From positions 1 through 6,423 of the forward strand of contig CAYONM010000210.1 in assembly GCA_964405325.1 (NCBI GenBank): a DNA stretch of 6,423 bases. The letters are read 5' to 3'. The position numbers and the translations under genes were made by a program. Under the pieces are notes generated by a model, which did not search any database, was not told the origin of the DNA, and worked only from the letters and a program-made list of their open reading frames with translations. Shown piece by piece: positions 6,320 to 6,423 of the stretch (within the stretch, counting starts at the first letter, position 1; every line of letters begins with the position of its first letter). The stretch is from CAYONM01 sp964405325. Its GTDB lineage: Bacteria > Planctomycetota > UBA11346.

Positions 6320-6423
6320 CGGGGTCCGAGGGGCTTGCCCCTCGATGTAAGAGCCGAAAACCGGGCGTCGACCGATACGATCGAGCCCGTGGGCTCCGGG
6401 CGGCGCCCGGTTTGTTCCCAACG

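Larger units (their letters stand above)
6111..6412 (+). repeat. 151-bp tandem duplication of the B-C-A hairpin unit
   Basis: Bases 6111-6261 and 6262-6412 are identical except for T at 6243 versus C at 6394. Each unit contains hairpin B, hairpin C (perfect 8-bp stem, 6176-6193 and 6327-6344) and hairpin A (6207-6262 and 6358-6413). The near identity indicates a recent duplication or active homogenisation. The reading frames across it on the minus strand are shadows of the repeat, not genes. The array may continue beyond the window, but the last 10 bases no longer match hairpin B. Confidence 0.95.

Noticed and set aside
6059..6413. CRISPR array
   Set aside because: The repeats are 151 bp apart with no variable spacers; the whole unit is duplicated.
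6020..6421. 133-residue minus-strand reading frame with internal repeats
   Set aside because: It is only the translation of the hairpin array; it has no ribosome binding site and its repetition follows the DNA repeat.

Overview
The window looks like a chromosomal accessory region of a GC-rich proteobacterium, most likely a gammaproteobacterium. That placement rests on codon choice, protein style and the density of intergenic palindromic repeats; the species cannot be named from the sequence. There are five intact protein genes, two probable gene remnants, and an unusually large share of repeat DNA.

Left part (1-1621): a partial dispersed repeat (D) at the left edge is followed by a perfect 16-bp-stem terminator, a composite hairpin repeat (A'+C'), and an open frame without a usable start that reads like the C-terminal tail of a TPR-like protein (275-516). 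Then comes a 202-residue protein with an acidic tail (574-1182). By eye its middle follows the spacing of the bacterial Ku core. Just after its stop lie a further A' hairpin and a fuller copy of repeat D, then a second possible protein tail (1414-1587).

Centre (1622-3787): a 237-residue protein of unknown function is followed 30 bp later by an ATP-dependent DNA ligase. The ligase has nucleotidyltransferase motifs I to VI visible, no N-terminal DNA-binding domain, and an extra C-terminal domain of about 118 residues. If the Ku resemblance is real, 574-3787 is a compact NHEJ-like (DNA end-joining) module, split by repeats and stripped of its former upstream neighbours. This is the most interesting possibility here, and it is an inference.

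Right part (3799-6413): an IclR-type regulator on the minus strand converges on the ligase with an 11-bp gap. It diverges from a cytoplasmic-type sulfatase (4596-6023) with a Cys-type formylglycine motif. The 83-bp gap between these two genes holds a near-palindrome that could be the regulator's operator, so regulator and sulfatase probably form one local circuit. After the sulfatase comes an array of three A hairpins with two intervening B and C hairpins, including a 151-bp tandem duplication with one mismatch. This array is the same repeat family as at 177-274 but inverted, so the whole gene block is bracketed by inverted copies.
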